A stretch of DNA of 64,000 nucleotides from Blastococcus saxobsidens DD2 (GCF_000284015.1 NC_016943.1:785541-849540); one strand, 5' to 3'. Shown: positions 41,715-50,203, counted from the stretch's first letter. Notes: generated by a model not told the origin, from the letters alone. Numbers and translations are program-made.

Positions 41715-42569
41715 TCAGCGGAGCAGCGAGAGGACGCCCTGCGAGGCCTGGTTGGCCTGCGCGAGCATCGCGGTGCCGGCCTGGGACAGGATCTGGGCCC
41801 GGGTGAACCCGACCATTTCCTGCGCCATGTCGGCGTCACGGATCCGGCTCTCCGACGCGGAGAGGTTCTCCACCGCGACGTTGAGCGAGTTGATGGTGCT
41901 CTCGAACCGGTTCTGCGAGGCGCCGAGGGTGGCGCGAGCCGACGACACCGTCTTGATCTGGCCGTCGATGCTGGCCAGGTCGGCGGTGGAGTTGGCGTAC
42001 GCCGTCGTGCCGTCACCGGTCACGCTGGTGCCCACAGCCGTGATGGCGGCAGCGACCGCCGTCATGTCCTCGATGTTGACCGTGACGGTCTCGCCGCCGT
42101 TGGCACCGGTCTGGAAGCTCAGCGCGAGCGCGCCGCCGGCACCGTCGCCCTGGAGCAGCTTGGTCCCGTTGAAGTCGGTACGCGAGGCGATATCGCCGAG
42201 CGCCGCACCGAGCTCGGTGATCTCCTTGCCGATGTAGCCCGCAGCCTCCGGGCTGACCGCACCCGTGTTGGAGGCCTGCACGGTGAGGTCACGCACGCGC
42301 TGCAGGATGGCGTGAACCTCGGTGAGGGCACCTTCCGCCGTCTGGACGACAGAAACACCGTCCTGGGCGTTGCGCACGGCGACCTTGAGCCCGCCGACCT
42401 GCGAGCGCAGGCCCTCGGAGATCGCCAGGCCGGCCGCGTCGTCGGCGGCGCGGTTGATCCGGAAGCCGGAGGAGAGCTTCTCCAGCGACTTGCTCATCTG
42501 GGTGTCCGTGATGGACAGGTTGCGGTGAGCGTTGAGCGCCGCGATGTTCTGGTTGATGCGCAGACCCAT
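41715..42569 (-). CDS. fliC: Flagellin
   Basis: The 284-residue protein has both conserved flagellin ends: LRINQNIAALNAHRNLSITDTQMSKSLEKLSSGFRIN at the N-terminus and ESRIRDADMAQEMVGFTRAQILSQAGTAMLAQANQASQGVLSLLR at the C-terminus. The middle is short, so the filament has small or no outer domains. AAGGAGGAAC directly precedes the ATG at 42569. A FliA-type promoter lies about 70 bases upstream and a strong hairpin follows, so this is probably a highly expressed single-gene unit. Confidence 0.96.
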   Translation of the reverse strand: MGLRINQNIAALNAHRNLSITDTQMSKSLEKLSSGFRINRAADDAAGLAISEGLRSQVGGLKVAVRNAQDGVSVVQTAEGALTEVHAILQRVRDLTVQASNTGAVSPEAAGYIGKEITELGAALGDIASRTDFNGTKLLQGDGAGGALALSFQTGANGGETVTVNIEDMTAVAAAITAVGTSVTGDGTTAYANSTADLASIDGQIKTVSSARATLGASQNRFESTINSLNVAVENLSASESRIRDADMAQEMVGFTRAQILSQAGTAMLAQANQASQGVLSLLR

Positions 42570-42640
42570 GATGTTCCTCCTTGGACGGGGTCGTACTCGG
42601 TCTTCCCGCTGCATCCGTGCTGCGGGCCGTACATGAAAGG

Positions 42641-42668
42641 TCTTCGGCCGGTGGCCGGGGGGTCTTGA
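42641..42668 (-). promoter_or_regulatory. Candidate FliA-type promoter of flagellin
   Basis: On the minus strand TCAA (42668-42665), 16 bases, then GCCGAAGA (42648-42641). The spacing is identical to the boxes before flbD, fliM and flgB. The predicted leader is about 65 bases and includes a strong ribosome binding site, a possible target for CsrA. Confidence 0.6.
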
Positions 42669-42700
42669 GTCGAGCGGACAGATTCTTTCCGGACGGGGGA

Positions 42701-43663
42701 TCAGGCGGTCCTGGCGGCGCCGTCGGGTGCGGTCGACCAGGCGGTGCGCTGCTGAGCGGCCGGTGTCCCGTTGCGGCCGGCCACCCGGGCGACGTAGGCC
42801 AGCTGCTGGTTGCGCGCACGGACGCCACCGTCCGGTGCGACGGCCCGGCCGTCCCACACCTCGCTCATCGCCGCGTGCAGGAGAGTCAGGGCCCGCGCCC
42901 GCATCTGCGAGACGCGGGAGAGGGTGACCCCGAGGTCCTCCGCGATGTCGGTCAGGGATTCATCACCGAAGAAATTGCGCTCGATGACCTCGTCCAGCCG
43001 GTCGGGCAGCGCACGGATGGCCTCGTGCAGGTGCCGGGCGCGCTCGCCGCGCAGCACCGCGCGTTCGGGGGATTCGCCGGTGTCCGGGAGGTCGAGGGAG
43101 GTGCCGTCGGGTCCGGCCTCCGCGTCGATGCTGACCATCACCGCGCGGTGGACGTCCACCTGGAGGTGGTCGAGCTCGCTGCGGGCGATGCCGAGGCTGG
43201 TGGCCAGCTCTTCCCGGGTGGGCGGCCGGCCCAGGCTGATGGTGAGCGCGTCGGCGGCGGCGTCGGTGCGCCGGGCCGCGGCCCGCACCGATCGGCTGGC
43301 CCAGTCCCCGGAGCGCAGCTCGTCGAGCACGGCTCCCTGGAGGCGGGCCAGGGCGTAGGTCGCGAACGATGCCCCCGCAGCCGGATCGAACCGGCGGGCG
43401 ACCTCGACGAGGGCCACGTGCGCGCAGGACAGCAGGTCCTCGCGGCTGACGTGGCTGGGCAGCGAGATGCGGGAGGCCACCGCGTTGACGGCGAAGGCGG
43501 CGAGCGGGAGGTGCTCGGTCACGAGCGCATCCACCTCCCGCGGGGACCGGCCCTTGACCGGGTTGGGCACCCGGCCGTTCTGGGGTCGTTCGTGCAGCGG
43601 CCGGTCGTGCGCGGACCGGTCACGCAGGGAACGCTCGGTCGCGAGGGAACGGACTGGGGTCAC
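42701..43663 (-). CDS. fliA: FliA/WhiG-type flagellar sigma factor
   Basis: The 320-residue protein is a sigma-70 family member of the FliA/WhiG type. Region 2 has EDLLSCAHVALVEVARRFDPAAGASFATYALARLQGAVLDELRS. Region 3 has GRPPTREELATSLGIARSELDHL. Region 4 has FFGDESLTDIAEDLGVTLSRVSQMRARAL. The GTG at 43663 is chosen since upstream codons are low-complexity, leaving an Arg-rich N-terminal extension of about 35 residues; a C-terminal tail of about 45 residues follows region 4. It lies directly before fliC and divergent from flgN. No anti-sigma FlgM gene is visible. Confidence 0.9.
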   Translation of the reverse strand: MTPVRSLATERSLRDRSAHDRPLHERPQNGRVPNPVKGRSPREVDALVTEHLPLAAFAVNAVASRISLPSHVSREDLLSCAHVALVEVARRFDPAAGASFATYALARLQGAVLDELRSGDWASRSVRAAARRTDAAADALTISLGRPPTREELATSLGIARSELDHLQVDVHRAVMVSIDAEAGPDGTSLDLPDTGESPERAVLRGERARHLHEAIRALPDRLDEVIERNFFGDESLTDIAEDLGVTLSRVSQMRARALTLLHAAMSEVWDGRAVAPDGGVRARNQQLAYVARVAGRNGTPAAQQRTAWSTAPDGAARTA

Positions 43664-43721
43664 GTCCGTATCTCTCGGCGGCCCCTGGCCGGTTCGGCAC
43701 CGCCCGTCGGCAGATCTCCAT

Positions 43722-43743
43722 CGGAACTCGAGCCCCAGTTCCG
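43722..43743. repeat. Inverted repeat in the fliA-flgN divergent region
   Basis: CGGAACT-CGAGCCCC-AGTTCCG is a perfect 7-base dyad in the 202-base gap between divergent fliA and flgN. It could be a regulator site affecting both directions, or a hairpin in the fliA leader. Confidence 0.45.
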
Positions 43744-43752
43744 CGCTTCGGC

Positions 43753-43780
43753 TTGACCCGCTCCGGGCCGGTGCCGATGG
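43753..43780 (+). promoter_or_regulatory. Candidate FliA-type promoter of flgN-flgK-flgL-fliW-csrA
   Basis: TTGA (43753-43756), 16 bases, then GCCGATGG (43773-43780) on the plus strand. The -10 differs from the other boxes by its last base and the -35 is TTGA. The predicted leader to flgN is about 80 bases. TTGAC could also serve a housekeeping sigma factor. Confidence 0.5.
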
Positions 43781-43865
43781 CAGCTGCGACGGCGGTTCCG
43801 GCCTGGGCCCTCGGGCCACGGCCGACCGCAGGGCGACGAGCGAGACGACGGAAGGCGGTGGACAC

Positions 43866-44351
43866 GTGGACTACCAGCACCTGTCGACGTTGCTGTGGCG
43901 GGAGCAGGAGCTCCTGGACCTGCTGCTGTTCAAGGCCGAGGAGAAGCAGTACCTGATCCTCACCGGCAAGACCCGCTGGCTGGCGCGCATCGCGCACGAG
44001 ATCGAGGTCATCCTCGACCAGCTGCGCACCCTCGAGGTGGAGCGATCCGCGGCTACCGAGGCGATCGCCGTCAAGCTCGGCCTGGCGGCCGACCCTTCCC
44101 TGCGCCAGGTGGCCGACGTGGCGCCCGCGCCGTGGAACGACCTCCTCGCCCAGCACCACGAGGCGCTCCTGGTGCTGATCACCGACCTGCGCAGCCTGTC
44201 CGACGCCAACCGGGAGCTGATCGAGGGCGGCCTGTCCGCCATCGGGGATGCGCTCCTGCAGACCCGGGCATCGTCGGCCGGCACGTACGGGGCGACCGGT
44301 CGGCACTCCGACGGCACGCACCGCGCGGTCACCCTGGACGGAGCACTCTGA
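43866..44351 (+). CDS. flgN: FlgN-like export chaperone for FlgK/FlgL
   Basis: The 161-residue protein is helical with YQHLSTLLWREQELLDLLLFKAEEKQYLILTGKTRWLARIAHEIE at the N-terminus, a FlgN-type pattern. It directly precedes flgK and flgL, the clients of FlgN. GTG start at 43866; the frame is open further upstream but through intergenic sequence. Moderate sequence match, strong context. Confidence 0.85.
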   Translation: MDYQHLSTLLWREQELLDLLLFKAEEKQYLILTGKTRWLARIAHEIEVILDQLRTLEVERSAATEAIAVKLGLAADPSLRQVADVAPAPWNDLLAQHHEALLVLITDLRSLSDANRELIEGGLSAIGDALLQTRASSAGTYGATGRHSDGTHRAVTLDGAL

Positions 44352-44442
44352 CGATGAACCCGCCGACGGCGTCCGGATCCTTTCCCGTGCAGGAACGCCG
44401 GAGGCATCCGGTTCCCCTGCGGAGCAGCGTTGCGGAGCAGCG

Positions 44443-45843
44443 ATGAGCACCTTCAGCCTTCTCAACACGGCGACCACGTCCCTGTGGGCGCAGCGCCGGG
44501 CGCTCGACGTCACCGGTCAGAACATCTCGAACGTCAACACCGACGGGTACTCCCGCCAGCGCGTCGACATGCGGGCCATCGGTGGCGGCGCCGTCCCGGC
44601 GTTCTACTCCACGAGCAGCGGTATCGGTGGCGGCGTCAACGCCGACGAGGTGACGCGGATCCGCGACACGTTCCTCGAGGGCCGCGGACACACCGAGCAC
44701 GCCAACAGCGCGCAGCTGACCGCCGAGACCGACGCCTTCGAGCTGGTCGAGCAGGCGTTCCGCGAGCCCGGTACCACCGGCCTGCAGAACCTCATGGCCG
44801 ACATGTGGCGCGGCTGGCAGGACGTGGCCAACAGGCCGGAGGACCCGGCCGCCCGCGGGCAGGTGCTCAAGCGGCTCGAGACGCTCGTCGGCGGCCTGCA
44901 CTTCAGCAGCGCGCAGCTGGACGGACAGTGGCAGCAGACCCGCGAGAACCTCGGCGTCCTCGTCGACGACGTCAACGCGGCAGCCGAGACGATCGCCCGC
45001 CTGAACACCGCGATCCTGCGCGCCTCGCAGAGCGGTCTGCCGGCCAACGACCTCACCGACCAGCGCGACCTGCTGGTCATGAAGCTCGCCGACCAGGTGG
45101 GTGTGTCGGTGCGGCCGCGGGACGGTGGCGTCGTCGACGTGGTCGTCGGCAGCGTCACGCTCGTCTCCGGCGGGGCCGCGTCGAAGCTCGCGGTCCAGGG
45201 CACGATCGACCCCACCGGCACCGCCGGCGACCCGCTGCGCGTCGTGACCGCCACCGGAGGGCTCCCGGTCACTGTCGGCGGCACCGCCGGAGGGCAGCTG
45301 CATGCGTTGAACTCGGTCCTTCCCACCTACCGGGCCGAGCTCGACGGCGTCGCCTCGTCGCTGGCCACCGCGCTGAACACCGCGCACGCCGAGGGCTACG
45401 ACCTCGACGGCCTGCCGGGCGGCGCGCTGATCGGCTCCTCGGGCGGGCCGCTGACGGCGTCGTCCATCACCGTGGCCCTCACCGACCCGCAGAAGATCGC
45501 GGCATCGTCCGTCGGCCCCGGTACCCCGAACCTCGACCGCGGCAACGCCGACAAGCTGTCCCAGCTGGGCAACGGTGTGACCTCGCCGGACGCGGCCTAC
45601 CGCAAGATGATCGTCGAGCTGGGTGTCCAGTCGGCGGTCTCGCAGCGCAACCTCGGCATCCAGTCGGTCATCACCGGGCAGGTGGACGCCGCCCGGGAGT
45701 CCGTGGCCGGGGTCAACCTCGACGAGGAGATGACCAACATGCTGTCCTTCCAGCACGCGTACTCGGCCGCGGGGCGGCTGGTCACGGCGATCGACGAGAT
45801 GCTCGACGTCCTGATCAACCGCACCGGCCGCGTGGGGCTGTGA
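44443..45843 (+). CDS. flgK: Hook-filament junction protein FlgK
   Basis: The 466-residue protein begins STFSLLNTATTSLWAQRRALDVTGQNISNVNTDGYSRQRV and ends with VNLDEEMTNMLSFQHAYSAAGRLVTAIDEMLDVLIN, the FlgK termini. The middle has LNTAILRASQSGLPANDLTDQRDLLVMKLAD, a family block. ATG at 44443, preceded by a duplicated GCGGAGCAGCG that supplies the ribosome binding site. FlgL follows 5 bases later. Confidence 0.95.
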   Translation: MSTFSLLNTATTSLWAQRRALDVTGQNISNVNTDGYSRQRVDMRAIGGGAVPAFYSTSSGIGGGVNADEVTRIRDTFLEGRGHTEHANSAQLTAETDAFELVEQAFREPGTTGLQNLMADMWRGWQDVANRPEDPAARGQVLKRLETLVGGLHFSSAQLDGQWQQTRENLGVLVDDVNAAAETIARLNTAILRASQSGLPANDLTDQRDLLVMKLADQVGVSVRPRDGGVVDVVVGSVTLVSGGAASKLAVQGTIDPTGTAGDPLRVVTATGGLPVTVGGTAGGQLHALNSVLPTYRAELDGVASSLATALNTAHAEGYDLDGLPGGALIGSSGGPLTASSITVALTDPQKIAASSVGPGTPNLDRGNADKLSQLGNGVTSPDAAYRKMIVELGVQSAVSQRNLGIQSVITGQVDAARESVAGVNLDEEMTNMLSFQHAYSAAGRLVTAIDEMLDVLINRTGRVGL

Positions 45844-45848
45844 TCTGA

Positions 45849-46730
45849 GTGCGCATCACGCAGAAGGCGGTCGCCCTCACGAGTCTGCAGGGCCTCAACC
45901 GCAACCTCGACGCCTTCGGCAAGCTGCAGCAGCAGCTCACCTCGGGCAAGCTCATCAACGCGCCGTCCGACTCGCCGACCGGCACGAACAAGGCGATGCA
46001 GACCCGGTCGGAGCAGGCTGCCGTCGAGCAGTTCGGCCGCAACATCTCCGACGCCGACAGCTGGCTGTCGATCACCGACTCCACGCTGCAGAACATGCTC
46101 GAGGTCACCCGGCGGGTCCGCGACCTCACCGTGCAGGGCGCGAGCACCGGCAACTCGTCCGAGGCCAGCCGGCGGGCGCTGGCCACGGAGGTCGCGTCGC
46201 TGCGGGAGAGCCTGCTCGGCCTGGCCAACACGACCGTCCAGGGGCGCCCCATCTTCGGTGGGGTGACCACCGGCACCACGGCGTACAGCGATGCCGGCAC
46301 CTTCCAGGGCATCGGGGGGGCCGACGTCCTGCGGCGCGTCTCGTTCACCGAGGAGGTCCGCGTGGACCTGACCGGTCCGGAGGCCTTCGGGCCGGCCGGT
46401 GCCGACCTGTTCGCCGTGGTCGCCCGGATCGCCGATGACCTCGTCACCGACCCCGCCTCCCTCGACCAGGGGCTGGTGGACCTGGACGCGGCGATGAAGC
46501 GGATGCTCGGCGGGGTCGCCGACGTCGGTGCCCGGGCGGCCCGGGTCGAGCGGGAGCAGCAGATCAACACCGACCTCGCACTGTCCCTGGAGACCCGGCT
46601 CGGCGAGGTCGAGAACGTGGACCTGCCGAACACGATCATGCGGCTGCAGATGCAGCAGGTCGGCTACCAGGCGGCGCTGCAGGCGACGGCGAAGGCCATC
46701 TCGCCGACGCTGATGGACTACCTGCGCTGA
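45849..46730 (+). CDS. flgL: Hook-filament junction protein FlgL
   Basis: The 293-residue flagellin-like protein has RITQKAVALTSLQGLNRNLDAFGKLQQQLTSGKLINAPSDSP and ends with ENVDLPNTIMRLQMQQVGYQAALQATAKAISPTLMDYLR. The GRPIFGG motif after the N-terminal helices is characteristic of FlgL. GTG start. Its stop overlaps the fliW ATG by 1 base. Confidence 0.95.
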   Translation: MRITQKAVALTSLQGLNRNLDAFGKLQQQLTSGKLINAPSDSPTGTNKAMQTRSEQAAVEQFGRNISDADSWLSITDSTLQNMLEVTRRVRDLTVQGASTGNSSEASRRALATEVASLRESLLGLANTTVQGRPIFGGVTTGTTAYSDAGTFQGIGGADVLRRVSFTEEVRVDLTGPEAFGPAGADLFAVVARIADDLVTDPASLDQGLVDLDAAMKRMLGGVADVGARAARVEREQQINTDLALSLETRLGEVENVDLPNTIMRLQMQQVGYQAALQATAKAISPTLMDYLR

Positions 46731-47173
46731 TGACCGTCCTCGCCGACAGTCCCGCGGTGGACCCGACGACGACGGCACCGGCTCCGCCCCCGGTCCAGGT
46801 GCTGTCGTTCGCCGAGCCGCTGCCGGGGTTCCGCCGTCACCACGACTACGTCCTGGTCGCCGGGGACACCGCCGGGCTGCTGTTCTGGCTGCAGTCGGTC
46901 GCCGTCGACGGCCCGCGGTTCCTCGCGGTGCCGGCCCGGGAGTTCTTCCCGGAGTACGCGCCCGTGGTGCCGGCCGCGGTCCGGGTGGAGCTCGGGCTGG
47001 GCGACGTGGCCGACGCGCGGGTGTTCTGCCTGGTCAGCGTGCCCGACGGCGACGTCGCCGAGGCGACGGCCAACCTGCGCGCCCCGGTCGTCGTCGCATC
47101 CGCGACGGGCCGCGCCCGGCAGGTCGTCCAGAGCGACGGAACCCTTCCTCTTCGGCGGCGCCTGCGCCGATAA
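46730..47173 (+). CDS. fliW: Flagellar assembly factor FliW
   Basis: The 147-residue protein has the FliW pattern FAEPLPGFRRHHDYVLV, FWLQSVAVDGPRFLAVPAREFFPEYAP and ARVFCLVSVPDGDVAEATANLRAPVVV. FliW binds CsrA or flagellin and frees flagellin translation when hook assembly is complete. Here it sits directly between flgL and csrA, the arrangement described for Bacillus. TGATG overlap with flgL. Confidence 0.9.
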   Translation: MTVLADSPAVDPTTTAPAPPPVQVLSFAEPLPGFRRHHDYVLVAGDTAGLLFWLQSVAVDGPRFLAVPAREFFPEYAPVVPAAVRVELGLGDVADARVFCLVSVPDGDVAEATANLRAPVVVASATGRARQVVQSDGTLPLRRRLRR

Positions 47174-47263
47174 CCTCAGGGGCCGCGTCGGTACGCGGCT
47201 GCCAGCGCCCGCCTCGCGGTGGGCACGCCAGGACGGCCATCACACACCCATGGAGGGGTACCC

Positions 47264-47581
47264 GTGCTCACACTCACCCGCAGCGTCGGCGAGACGATCC
47301 GCATCGGCGACGACATCGAGATCCATGTCGTCGAGGTCCGCGGCGGTACCGTCCGGCTGGGCTTCAAGGCTCCCCGCGAGGTCGCCATCCACCGCGAGGA
47401 GGTCTACCGGCAGATCGCGGAGGCCAACCTCCTCGCCGCGCAGGTCACCGCCGACACGCTCGGGGCCCTCGCGGCGTTCGCGCCCACGGCACTGTCCGAG
47501 GCCGAGGCCGTCGGAGCCGGCGTCGAGGGGCCGGGAGCTCCCGAGGACGACGCCGTGCAGGCGGCGCGCCCAGTGGACTGA
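47264..47581 (+). CDS. csrA: Translational regulator CsrA with long C-terminal extension
   Basis: The 105-residue protein has a complete CsrA core (residues 1 to about 58: LTLTRSVGETIRIGDDIEIHVVEVRGGTVRLGFKAPREVAIHREEVY) that binds GGA motifs in mRNA. A 45-residue Ala/Glu/Asp-rich tail follows, beyond the usual 60-75 residues. GTG start with TGGAGGGG upstream, itself a GGA-containing site that could allow autoregulation. Likely target: flagellin mRNA, with FliW as antagonist. Confidence 0.93.
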   Translation: MLTLTRSVGETIRIGDDIEIHVVEVRGGTVRLGFKAPREVAIHREEVYRQIAEANLLAAQVTADTLGALAAFAPTALSEAEAVGAGVEGPGAPEDDAVQAARPVD

Positions 47582-47782
47582 CAGAACTCCACGGCGGCAC
47601 CGGGGTGGTGCTCGGCAGACCGTGCCAATCTGACGGCCGCGACGCTCGAGGCGGCCACGACACGGGCAACTATTGCCGAACCTTTCCCCCGACAACTGCG
47701 TCGGACACAGCGAGTTGTGTTCCACGTTCGCTGGGTGCATGCGGCAGATTTCTCCCCAAGCAAGTGACAGGGGGCGATCAAG
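47582..47782. other. Intergenic region after csrA
   Basis: This 201-base gap is less GC-rich than its surroundings near 47670-47760. It has a dyad ACAACT...AGTTGT at about 47692-47718 and a GCCGAACC box at about 47676 without a matching -35. It probably contains the promoter of the next gene, but I cannot define it. Confidence 0.35.
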
Positions 47783-48289
47783 ATGGCACGCAACGCATTC
47801 ACCGCTTCGGTGGCCGGCGACCAGGCCGACGAGCCGGAGTCCGTGGTGGTCCACGTGCAGCTGCGGCCGCGCCGCGGCGCGACCCGCAAGTGCCTCGCGG
47901 CGCTGGCGGCGCTGGCCGCCGAGCACGACGACGTGGTCGTCGCCGTCACGGGGCTGAGCAAGGACGACCGCGTGGTCCGGGTGACCGTCGGCGTCGACCT
48001 CGGTCCGCGCACGGCCGTCGCCAAGTTCTCGCCGCAGGCGCAGGCCGCCTACGCGTTCGTGTCGGCGATCTTCACCTCGCTCTACGACCACATGCCGGTC
48101 TACACGGCCGAGCCCAGCGGTGCCGAGCGCGCCGCGGCCACCGCGCTGCTGGAGCACGCCGCCGCGGGCGCCGCCCGGGCCGATGCCCTGACGGCCGACC
48201 TCCTGGACACGCTGCCCGGCTCCCCGGCGCCGGCCTGGCCCGTCCCGTCCCCCCGGCTGCCCGGTCCCGGGGAGCGCATCCCGGCCTGA
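47783..48289 (+). CDS. Uncharacterised 168-residue protein
   Basis: I do not recognise the family. The first 75 residues alternate in a beta-alpha-beta manner (ESVVVHVQLRPRRGATRKCLAALAALAAEHDDVVVAVTGL, then RVVRVTVGVDLGP), resembling a small ferredoxin-like or ACT-like fold. A helix (SPQAQAAYAFVSAIFTSLYDH) and a Pro-rich tail follow. No signal peptide or membrane segment. ATG with CAGGGGG nine bases upstream. It follows the csrA group and precedes the sigma-like gene in the same direction. Confidence 0.65.
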   Translation: MARNAFTASVAGDQADEPESVVVHVQLRPRRGATRKCLAALAALAAEHDDVVVAVTGLSKDDRVVRVTVGVDLGPRTAVAKFSPQAQAAYAFVSAIFTSLYDHMPVYTAEPSGAERAAATALLEHAAAGAARADALTADLLDTLPGSPAPAWPVPSPRLPGPGERIPA

Positions 48290-48364
48290 CGGCGTCGGCG
48301 AGTGGTACGCCGGCGCCGGCCCTTTCGGCACCCCTTCTTCCCCGTAGTGCCCCCAGGAGTACCG

Positions 48365-49468
48365 ATGCCCGACCGCATTCCGTCCCCGACCCCTCCGACC
48401 CCCGACGACCGGATCCGCAGCCGGGAGCCCCTGGTGTTCGGCGGGCTTCCCGAAGCCGAGGGATGGGCGCTGGCGCCCATCACCCCCCGCGACCGGGTGC
48501 ACTTCCGGGTCGACCGGGAACTCCCGCTCGACGAGTTCCGCCGGGTGCTGCCTGACGGCGTGACCGTCAGCTACGACCAGGGTGACGGCCTCTACCGGGT
48601 GGACGGTGCGTGCGGCTCGGCGGCCGTGCTCGCGGACTGGGTCAAGGCGTGGTGCACCGGCCAGGGGATCACGACCGTGGGGCTGCGCGCCGAGACCGGC
48701 GTCCGCCGGCGGGCCCCGCGGGACCTGCCGCCGGAGTTCCTCGCCGACCTCTGCCGGCATTACGGGCCGGTCAGCCTCAAGCGGCTGCAGCGCAACATGA
48801 GCACGATCCGGCTGCACCTTCCCGACCCCGACGACCTCGGCCAGCAGGTCTTCGAGTGGGTCCTCAAGGCCGTGGCGCAGTACGACGAGACCAAGTCGGT
48901 CCCGTTCGGCGCCTTCCTGGCCACCCAGCTGTCCAAGTGGGTGCACGACCTGGGTCGCAACGCCCACGGCCGCACCGCCGCGGACACCGAGCACAAGCAG
49001 CAGAAGGCGATCGCCGCCTTCATGGCCGAGTATCAGCGCCGGCCCTCCGAGAAGGAGCTGGCCGCCTACATGGGCCAGAGCGTCGCCACGTTGCGCCGCA
49101 ACTCCCAGACGGTGGCCACGCTCAACGGCCTGCGCAACCTGCAGTCGCTCGACGGCGCGCCCGATGCCACCGAGATCCTCCTGCCGGACTCCTCCGAGGC
49201 GCCCGACGAGATCATGGGGGAGGCGGAGCAGACCCTGCTCTCCCACGCGCTCACCGCGGCCTGCGCCCCGGACCCGGCCGCGCGGCCCGACCAGCGCGCC
49301 GGTCAGCCCAACGTGCTGGGCTGGGCCACCTGGTACCTGACCACCTGGGGTGGGCAGACCAAGACCCAGCTCTCGAGCGACCTCAACACCTCGGTGCGGA
49401 ACATGAACGTCTACGCCGACCGGGTCGAGAAGGCGCTCAAGCACCGGCTGGCCGAACTCGCCGAGTAG
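48365..49468 (+). CDS. Sigma-70-like protein with unknown N-terminal domain
   Basis: The 367 residues contain sigma-70-like blocks. Residues 157-198 resemble region 2 (DLGQQVFEWVLKAVAQYDETKSVPFGAFLATQLSKWVHDLGR). Residues 212-258 resemble region 3 (RRPSEKELAAYMGQSVATLRR). Residues 317-362 resemble a region 4 helix-turn-helix (GGQTKTQLSSDLNTSVRNMNVYADRVEKAL). The first 120 residues form an unrelated beta-rich domain (DRVHFRVDRELPLDEFRRVLP). The sigma match is by pattern only; it could be an alternative sigma factor or a DNA-binding relative. ATG at 48365 follows CAGGAG. Confidence 0.6.
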   Translation: MPDRIPSPTPPTPDDRIRSREPLVFGGLPEAEGWALAPITPRDRVHFRVDRELPLDEFRRVLPDGVTVSYDQGDGLYRVDGACGSAAVLADWVKAWCTGQGITTVGLRAETGVRRRAPRDLPPEFLADLCRHYGPVSLKRLQRNMSTIRLHLPDPDDLGQQVFEWVLKAVAQYDETKSVPFGAFLATQLSKWVHDLGRNAHGRTAADTEHKQQKAIAAFMAEYQRRPSEKELAAYMGQSVATLRRNSQTVATLNGLRNLQSLDGAPDATEILLPDSSEAPDEIMGEAEQTLLSHALTAACAPDPAARPDQRAGQPNVLGWATWYLTTWGGQTKTQLSSDLNTSVRNMNVYADRVEKALKHRLAELAE

Positions 49469-49855
49469 CGGGGCGGGCAGCCTCCGGTCCTTCACTCGTG
49501 CGGTCTTCCCCCCGCTCCTGCGGTGGTGCGCTGCCGCACGGGCTGACCTGTCGCCACGGAGCCGCTCGCCGGGATCGGCGCGGTGCCGCTCGTCGTCCCG
49601 TCCGGGAGCGTGCGGAACCACGCCGTTCCCGGCCGTCCGCGCGCCCGCCTCCGGTCCGGTGGCGCGTGGGGCGCGACGCCCGCACCAGGAGCGGACACGC
49701 GCGGATTGCGGGCCGATCCCGGAAAAGAGGCCGGTGAGGGGTCGATCGCGATCCGGGCCTGCCGATATCCACCACGTGACGCCACGTCCGAGCATCCGCC
49801 GCCACGCCCACCGGGCAGGGCAGGCCACCGGACCGTGGTACCGGGGGGTCGCCCG
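49469..49855. other. Intergenic region after the sigma-like gene
   Basis: These 387 bases contain no gene I can support. A GCCGATAT box at 49761-49768, with TCGA 15 bases upstream, is a weak FliA-like candidate about 90 bases before the next gene. Several open frames are Arg/Pro-rich shadows. Confidence 0.35.
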
Positions 49856-50203
49856 GTGACCGCACTCCCGGCCGGCGACGCCGGATCCCCGACGCTCGTG
49901 CCGCACTGGCTCGACGCACCCGCCCGCGAGCTGCTGGCCACGACGGTGCGGGCCGCTCTGGAGGACCGCTCGATGCACCCGGTGACCGCCGTCCACCTCG
50001 AGGACGTGCTCACCGAACTGCACGTGGCCGCCGCTCGTGAGGCGGTCTGGCCGGCGTCGACCGCCCGGGTCCGCCTGGCGACCGGCTGGGACGACGACGT
50101 GCTCCCGGTCCGGCTCAGCCCGGCCGAGCTGGCCGCCGTCCACACCCTTCCGGGCCTGCCCGCCCCGCTGCCGACCCTGCTCGGCGTGGGGGGCTCCCGA
50201 TGA
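49856..50203 (+). CDS. Uncharacterised 115-residue protein
   Basis: I do not recognise it. The protein is mostly helical (APARELLATTVRAALEDRSMHPVTAVHLEDVLTELHVAAAREAVW), followed by a short beta/Pro region (VLPVRLSPAELAAVHTLPGLP). It has no membrane segment. GTG start. Its stop overlaps the next ATG (ATGA), so it is coupled to the 260-residue protein and probably acts with it. Confidence 0.55.
   Translation: MTALPAGDAGSPTLVPHWLDAPARELLATTVRAALEDRSMHPVTAVHLEDVLTELHVAAAREAVWPASTARVRLATGWDDDVLPVRLSPAELAAVHTLPGLPAPLPTLLGVGGSR

Noticed and set aside
49746-49768. TCGA-N15-GCCGATAT as a FliA promoter for the 115-residue gene
   Set aside because: Spacing and -35 differ from all other sites in the window; kept only as a weak note.
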